A DNA stretch of 46,456 bases. Source: Spirochaetaceae bacterium. GTDB taxonomy: Bacteria; Spirochaetota; Spirochaetia; Treponematales; Treponemataceae. Within the stretch, counting starts at the first letter, position 1. The number at the start of each line of letters is the position of its first letter. Below are positions 42,603-46,456 of this stretch, piece after piece. The stretch covers positions 1-46,456 of the forward strand of contig JAGBFB010000023.1 in assembly GCA_017936665.1 (NCBI GenBank), in the 5' to 3' direction. A program made the translations under genes and the position numbers. The notes beneath the pieces are model-generated. The model saw only the letters and a program-made list of their open reading frames with translations. It ran no database searches and was not told where the DNA came from.

Positions 42603-42644
42603 AACTGAGATTTGCTACCTAAAAATAAAGTTTAATTATTTAAA

Positions 42645-42881
42645 TTAATCTTCTAAATCTGAAAATAAATCTAGTTCAGGTTTAGTTTTTGTTTCTGTAC
42701 TTGGTTGATTCATTAAAATTTGTATTTTGCTTTCAATTTTTGAAAGTTCTTTTTCCATTCCTTTGGCAAGTTTTATTCCTTGCTCAAAAATATTTAAAGC
42801 TTCTTCTAAAGGTAAATTATTATTTTTAATTTGTTCACTTAAATTTTCTAGTGTTTCAAGTTTTTTTTCAAAATTATCCAT
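42645..42881 (-). CDS. xseB: Exonuclease VII small subunit
   Basis: This 78-residue helical protein is the XseB partner of XseA. The family core LENLSEQIKNNNLPLEEALNIFEQGIKLAKG is visible at about 10-40, followed by a short acidic tail (ELDLFSDLED). Its ATG lies within the last codons of xseA (8-nt overlap), a typical arrangement that ensures balanced synthesis. Together they degrade single-stranded DNA, which fits the neighbouring mismatch repair gene. Confidence 0.94.
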   Translation of the reverse strand: MDNFEKKLETLENLSEQIKNNNLPLEEALNIFEQGIKLAKGMEKELSKIESKIQILMNQPSTETKTKPELDLFSDLED

Positions 42882-44064
42882 TTTGTTCCTCCAAAGATTC
42901 TACATTTGCAAAAATTTTACCTTTTGCTGGATTTATTATTATTTTACTATCAGGTTTTACTTGATTTGCATTTTTTACGATATTTCCTTTTTCATCAAAA
43001 ACAAGGGAATAACCTCTTTCTAAAATAGTTTTTGGGCTTATTTGTTCCAAAGTATTTGTTGCAATTTTTAGTTGTTGTTTTCTTTGTGTTAATAAGTCAT
43101 TCATTGACAAAATTAAACTATCTTTTGCATCTTCAAAGCGTTGAAGTAATGGTTGTTCGATGCTTCTAAATCTAAGTTCTAAGTTTTCTGGTGAAAAACT
43201 TTTTACTAGAATTTTGTAATTATCAATTTTTGTAGAAATTCCTCTAATTAACTCATTGGAACTTCTTTCAATTGTTTCTTTTACTTCAGAAAGTAATGGA
43301 ACTGCTAATTCTGCGGCGGCTGAAGGAGTAGGAGCTCTTACATCTGCTGCAAAATCTGACAAGGCCCAGTCTATTTCGTGTCCAACTGCCGAAATTACAG
43401 GTATTTCTGAGGCAGCAACTGCTCTAACAACTTCTTCCTCCGAAAAGGGAAGTAAATCTTCTAAAGAACCACCACCGCGACCAACTATTAACACATCTGC
43501 TAGGTTAAATTCATTTGCAGTTTTAATTTGTTGTGCAATAAAAGGTGCTGCGTCATTTCCTTGTACAGGACAAGGTAAAACAATTACAGAAACTAATTTA
43601 TTTCTTCTTTTGACTATTTGTAAAATATCTCTTAAAGCAGCTCCGGTTGGACTTGTTACAACTCCAATTTTAAGAGGGAAAAAAGGCAAAGATTTTTTGT
43701 TTTCACTATCAAAAAGTCCTTCCATTGCAAGCCGTTTTTTTCGTTCTTCAAGAAGTTGTAAAATATTTCCTGTTCCAAGTTCTTCCATGGAATTTACGAT
43801 TATTTGATAAGAACCTCTTTGAGCATAAACTGACAAACTTCCTGTAACTTTTACTTTCATTCCATCTTGTGGTGTAAAAGTTAAACTTTTTGAGCGAGTT
43901 TTAAACATTACAGCGGAAATTGCAGCTTTATCATCTTTTAGCGTAAAGTATATATGACCAGTACTTGAAGGTCTGTAGTTAGAAATTTCCCCTTCGATTG
44001 TTAAATCAGGAAAGGAGGATTCTAAAAATTCTTTTATCAAATCAGTTAACTGAGAAACTGTCAT
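42874..44064 (-). CDS. xseA: Exonuclease VII large subunit
   Basis: This is the catalytic subunit of exonuclease VII, which cuts single-stranded DNA from both ends. The 396 residues have an N-terminal OB fold (VSQLTDLIKEFLESSFPDL, GEISNYRPSSTGHIYFTLKD). The conserved core follows with GVVTSPTGAALRDI, VIVLPCPVQG, ADVLIVGRGGGSLEDLLPF and ISAVGHEIDWALSDFAADVRAPTPSAAAEL. The C-terminal half is a coiled coil and ends in the ERGYSLVFD segment. It overlaps xseB by 8 nt. The ATG has no SD, and TATAAT (44077-44072, minus strand) ends 7 nt upstream, so the message is probably leaderless. Confidence 0.96.
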   Translation of the reverse strand: MTVSQLTDLIKEFLESSFPDLTIEGEISNYRPSSTGHIYFTLKDDKAAISAVMFKTRSKSLTFTPQDGMKVKVTGSLSVYAQRGSYQIIVNSMEELGTGNILQLLEERKKRLAMEGLFDSENKKSLPFFPLKIGVVTSPTGAALRDILQIVKRRNKLVSVIVLPCPVQGNDAAPFIAQQIKTANEFNLADVLIVGRGGGSLEDLLPFSEEEVVRAVAASEIPVISAVGHEIDWALSDFAADVRAPTPSAAAELAVPLLSEVKETIERSSNELIRGISTKIDNYKILVKSFSPENLELRFRSIEQPLLQRFEDAKDSLILSMNDLLTQRKQQLKIATNTLEQISPKTILERGYSLVFDEKGNIVKNANQVKPDSKIIINPAKGKIFANVESLEEQNG

Positions 44065-44146
44065 GTTTAGAATTATATCACATTAAGAATTTAAAATGTA
44101 GTATCATTGTTGTTTAGTGTTAAATTTTTTTTCCGATAATTAGATT
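44065..44146. promoter_or_regulatory. Divergent leaderless-type promoters of xseA and the spiro-SPASM gene
   Basis: On the minus strand TATAAT (44077-44072) ends 7 nt before the xseA ATG. On the plus strand GATAAT (44135-44140) ends 6 nt before the ATG at 44147. The -35 regions are poor, and neither start has an SD. Confidence 0.5.
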
Positions 44147-45793
44147 ATGAAGAATTTAGTCGTTTTATTTTCAGATTCAAAACTAGAATATTCTGATAAA
44201 GAATTATTTAGAAACACTTCTTGTAAAGAATTTGTGTTACAGTGGGCTTTTTCTGTAAAAGATTTTGCTTTTTTATCAATTTATGTTTCTTCGGAAGAAG
44301 ATAAAAAAACATTTTTAGATTTGATAGAAAAAATTGATTGTCATAAAAAAAATTCTGTAAATATCATTGTTAAAGATGAATGGAAAGTTGCAGATTTAAT
44401 GAATCAAATAAAAATCGATTCAGCTAATTTTGATAATATAGTTTTTGGTTGGGCAGATTCTCCATTTTACAACACTGAACTTACAAATAAACTTTTAGAT
44501 TTACATTCAGAAAGCATGGCTGAATATTGTTTTGCAGATGGATATCCTGCTGGTCTTGGCCCTGAAATTTTACATCCTGGAACAGTTAATATTTTAGATT
44601 CTCTTTGCAATTTAGAAAATTCTTCTGATAATTCAGTTTTAAAATCTGTAATTGTAGGAAAACAACCTGTAAAAAAAGATTCAATTTTTGAATTAATTAA
44701 AACCGATATAAATTCTTTTGAAATTGAAACAATTTTATCTGATGAAGATTTTAGAGAAAATCGTTTTGAATTTTATTGTAATTCAAAAAATAATTTTACA
44801 TTGTGTAAGAATTTTGCAAAATTGTTTTTTGAAGATAAAACTTACTTTTACGATTACGATATCGAAACAATTTGTTCAGAATCTCAAAATAATGTGGAAT
44901 TATTACAAGTTTTACCTACTTTCTATAACATTCAAATTGCAAGTAAATGTAAATCAACTTGTAGTTATTGTCCTTATCCAAAATGTTATAGTCAAAAATA
45001 TTCAGTTTTACCTTGCGAATCTTCTGATTTTATGAGTTATGAAAATTTTTCAACTTTGATAGATAAAATTGCAGAATTTTCTGGGGAAGCAGTAATCAGT
45101 TTATCTTTGTGGGGTGAATCAACTTTACATCCTCAGTTAGATTTATTTATTGAAAAAATTTTGTCTTATTCTGGACTTTCAGTTTTAATTGAATTATCAG
45201 AATTAAATATGTCTGATGAAAAACTTAATAAAATTTCACAAATTGTAAAAAATTCAGAAGCAAGAACAAATGGAAAAGAAAAAATCTATTGGATTGTTTC
45301 AGTGGATGCTGCAAATCAAGAAGTTTATGAAAAAATTCATGGAAAAAATTCTAGTTTTGAACAATCTTGTTCGGCTGTTCTAAAATTATCTTCTTTGTTT
45401 GAAAATTGCGTTTATCCTCAATTTATGCGATTAAAAGAAAATGAAGAATCTCTTGAAACTTTTTATCGTTTTTGGAAAGAAGAAAATGATGAAAAACTAA
45501 TTATTCAAAAATACGATTGGTTTGCTGGTTTCTTAGAAGATAAAAAAACAGCAGATTTAACTCCAATTACAAGAAATCCTTGCTGGCATTTAAGACGTGA
45601 TTTTGTAATTTTGTTAAATGGCGATGTTACCATCTGTCGAGAAGAATTGTTAAATTCAAGTCAAGGAAATGTTTTTTTTGAAAGTTTAGAAAATATTTGG
45701 CAAAAAAGAAAAACCTTTTTAGAAGATTTTGTAAAAGGAAACTATAATCAACTTTGTGAGAAATGTGATGAATTCTATACCTTTAACTTTTGA
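44147..45793 (+). CDS. Spiro-SPASM radical SAM protein
   Basis: This 548-residue protein resembles the spirochaete-restricted spiro-SPASM family, whose reaction is not known. The N-terminal 200 residues look like a nucleotidyltransferase/GT-A-type fold (MKNLVVLFSDSKL, FGWADSPFYNTEL). The radical SAM domain (about 255-460) has the [4Fe-4S] motif CKSTCSYC, with two further nearby cysteines (CPYPKCY), and the glycine-containing LSLWGESTLHPQ strand. The SPASM region at the end carries CW, GDVTICREE, and GNYNQLCEKCDEF cysteines for an extra cluster. It starts right after a -10 without an SD, divergent from xseA. It ends in TGA at 45791-45793, overlapping the next gene by 26 nt, so the two probably act together on a surface sugar or peptide. 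Confidence 0.85.
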   Translation: MKNLVVLFSDSKLEYSDKELFRNTSCKEFVLQWAFSVKDFAFLSIYVSSEEDKKTFLDLIEKIDCHKKNSVNIIVKDEWKVADLMNQIKIDSANFDNIVFGWADSPFYNTELTNKLLDLHSESMAEYCFADGYPAGLGPEILHPGTVNILDSLCNLENSSDNSVLKSVIVGKQPVKKDSIFELIKTDINSFEIETILSDEDFRENRFEFYCNSKNNFTLCKNFAKLFFEDKTYFYDYDIETICSESQNNVELLQVLPTFYNIQIASKCKSTCSYCPYPKCYSQKYSVLPCESSDFMSYENFSTLIDKIAEFSGEAVISLSLWGESTLHPQLDLFIEKILSYSGLSVLIELSELNMSDEKLNKISQIVKNSEARTNGKEKIYWIVSVDAANQEVYEKIHGKNSSFEQSCSAVLKLSSLFENCVYPQFMRLKENEESLETFYRFWKEENDEKLIIQKYDWFAGFLEDKKTADLTPITRNPCWHLRRDFVILLNGDVTICREELLNSSQGNVFFESLENIWQKRKTFLEDFVKGNYNQLCEKCDEFYTFNF

Positions 45794-46456
45794 TGAACAA
45801 TTAACAAATTGTACAATTCTCGGTGGAACTGAACAACCAAAGAATATAAAATATCCAATTTCTGTTTTGTTATTGGGAAGAAATTCAGGAAATTTCAAAG
45901 AACAGAGTTTGAATGTTTTAGTAAATTCGGGTTTTGAAAATATAATTACTATCGAAAATCCAAAAGATAATTTTAGGCTAGAAAGCATTGTAAAAAAATT
46001 TCCTCAAGTAAAATTTGTTGTTCCTAGCGAAAAACTTTCTATCGGTGGCATGATAAATTTGGGAATGTCCGAATGTAGAAGTGAATTTCTTTTAGTCATT
46101 TGGGACGATTTAATAATAAAAAATCAAATTTTTAATGATTTGCTTTTTAATAAAATTTTAGCAACTAATTGTGCTTGTTTTTGTCCTGTATTTACAAATT
46201 CAATTTTACAAAATATACCTGTCCAAATGAAACCAAAAATTGAAAAAGGAATTTTTGAAATTGAACCTTCTCAAGTTTTGTATGACAATACTCCCACTTT
46301 ATTTCCTTACGATTTTGTTGGTGTGTATAATAAGCAAAAATTTGTAAATCTAGGTGGATTTGATATTAGCATAAAATCTACTTACTGGCAAAATTTGGAT
46401 TTTTCAATTAGAACTTGGCTTTGGGGTGAAAAAATAATAACTTCTCCAATTTTTAG
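45768..46456 (+). CDS. Glycosyltransferase-like protein, partial (runs off the window)
   Basis: An open frame from the ATG at 45768 continues to the window end (229 codons and two bases) without a stop. It reads like a GT-A glycosyltransferase. There is a beta-strand start (ISVLLLGRNSGN), ENIITIENP, and LLVIWDDLIIKN with acidic residues at the DxD position. The acceptor-side pattern VNLGGFDISIKSTYWQNLDFSIRTWLWG follows, with its GGFD and W-x-x-LD-x-S-x-R elements, as in family 2-type enzymes. It overlaps the end of the spiro-SPASM gene by 26 nt in another frame, so the two are translationally coupled. The donor and acceptor are unknown. The minus-strand frame over this stretch is a shadow. 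Confidence 0.75.
   Translation, partial: MNSIPLTFDEQLTNCTILGGTEQPKNIKYPISVLLLGRNSGNFKEQSLNVLVNSGFENIITIENPKDNFRLESIVKKFPQVKFVVPSEKLSIGGMINLGMSECRSEFLLVIWDDLIIKNQIFNDLLFNKILATNCACFCPVFTNSILQNIPVQMKPKIEKGIFEIEPSQVLYDNTPTLFPYDFVGVYNKQKFVNLGGFDISIKSTYWQNLDFSIRTWLWGEKIITSPIF

Noticed and set aside
43256-43807. Long plus-strand open frame (183 codons) opposite xseA
   Set aside because: Shadow of the conserved xseA gene, with low-complexity Ser/Thr-rich translation and no start signals.
45719-45988. Minus-strand frame near the window end
   Set aside because: It is opposite the glycosyltransferase-like plus-strand frame, which is longer, coupled to the upstream gene and has family patterns.
1-46456. 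rRNA, tRNA, CRISPR array or riboswitch
   Set aside because: None was recognised on either strand on reading. The leaders are short and no regularly spaced repeats were seen.

Overview
This window is AT-rich bacterial DNA that reads as a host-associated treponeme (Spirochaetes, genus Treponema or a close relative). The evidence is a spiro-SPASM-type radical SAM protein, several spirochaete-style lipoproteins with InlB/Listeria-Bacteroides repeats, an FGE-sulfatase-fold lipoprotein, and Lon, MutL and XseAB of the expected type. There are no rRNA, tRNA, IS or CRISPR features, and genes are densely packed. The longest gene-free stretch is about 170 bp.

Region 1 (1-18.4 kb) is an alpha-glucan (starch/maltodextrin) use locus. 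It holds a secreted multidomain alpha-amylase lipoprotein, interrupted by one in-frame TGA, and a cytoplasmic type I pullulanase. It also holds a maltodextrin ABC importer (binding protein and two permeases), a DUF1189-like membrane protein, a GH133 debranching enzyme and an MsmX-type ATPase. Inserted on the minus strand are a cysteine desulfurase and an M16 peptidase pair (one with HxxEH, one without). The proposed flow is surface hydrolysis, ABC import of maltodextrins, then cytoplasmic debranching.

Region 2 (18.3-25.0 kb) is a cassette with a small XRE regulator divergent from a 1340-residue surface lipoprotein, followed by a second lipoprotein with an FGE/C-type-lectin-like C-terminus. 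The cassette is bracketed by 120-bp direct repeats (about 95% identical). Each repeat contains a terminator plus the 3' end of an XRE gene, so the right copy carries a decapitated XRE remnant. The XRE/lipoprotein intergenic region carries three matching palindromic elements that look like operators.

Region 3 (25-37.8 kb) is signalling and housekeeping: a TGS-uridine kinase-like protein, then an FHA / PPP-like phosphatase / Hanks kinase set, then Lon. On the minus strand follow a SpoIIE phosphatase / STAS / HATPase partner-switch set, a ParB-like protein, a metallophosphoesterase and a TPR protein with an Mrr-like tail.

Region 4 (37.8-46.5 kb) holds two overlapping TPR/coiled-coil genes, mutL, xseB-xseA, a spiro-SPASM radical SAM protein and the start of a glycosyltransferase-like gene that runs off the window end.

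Across the window, at least seven genes have a good -10 hexamer only 5-7 nt before the start codon and no Shine-Dalgarno, suggesting frequent leaderless transcripts. Other genes (malE, malF, msmX, lon, the lipoproteins) have clear SD sequences.
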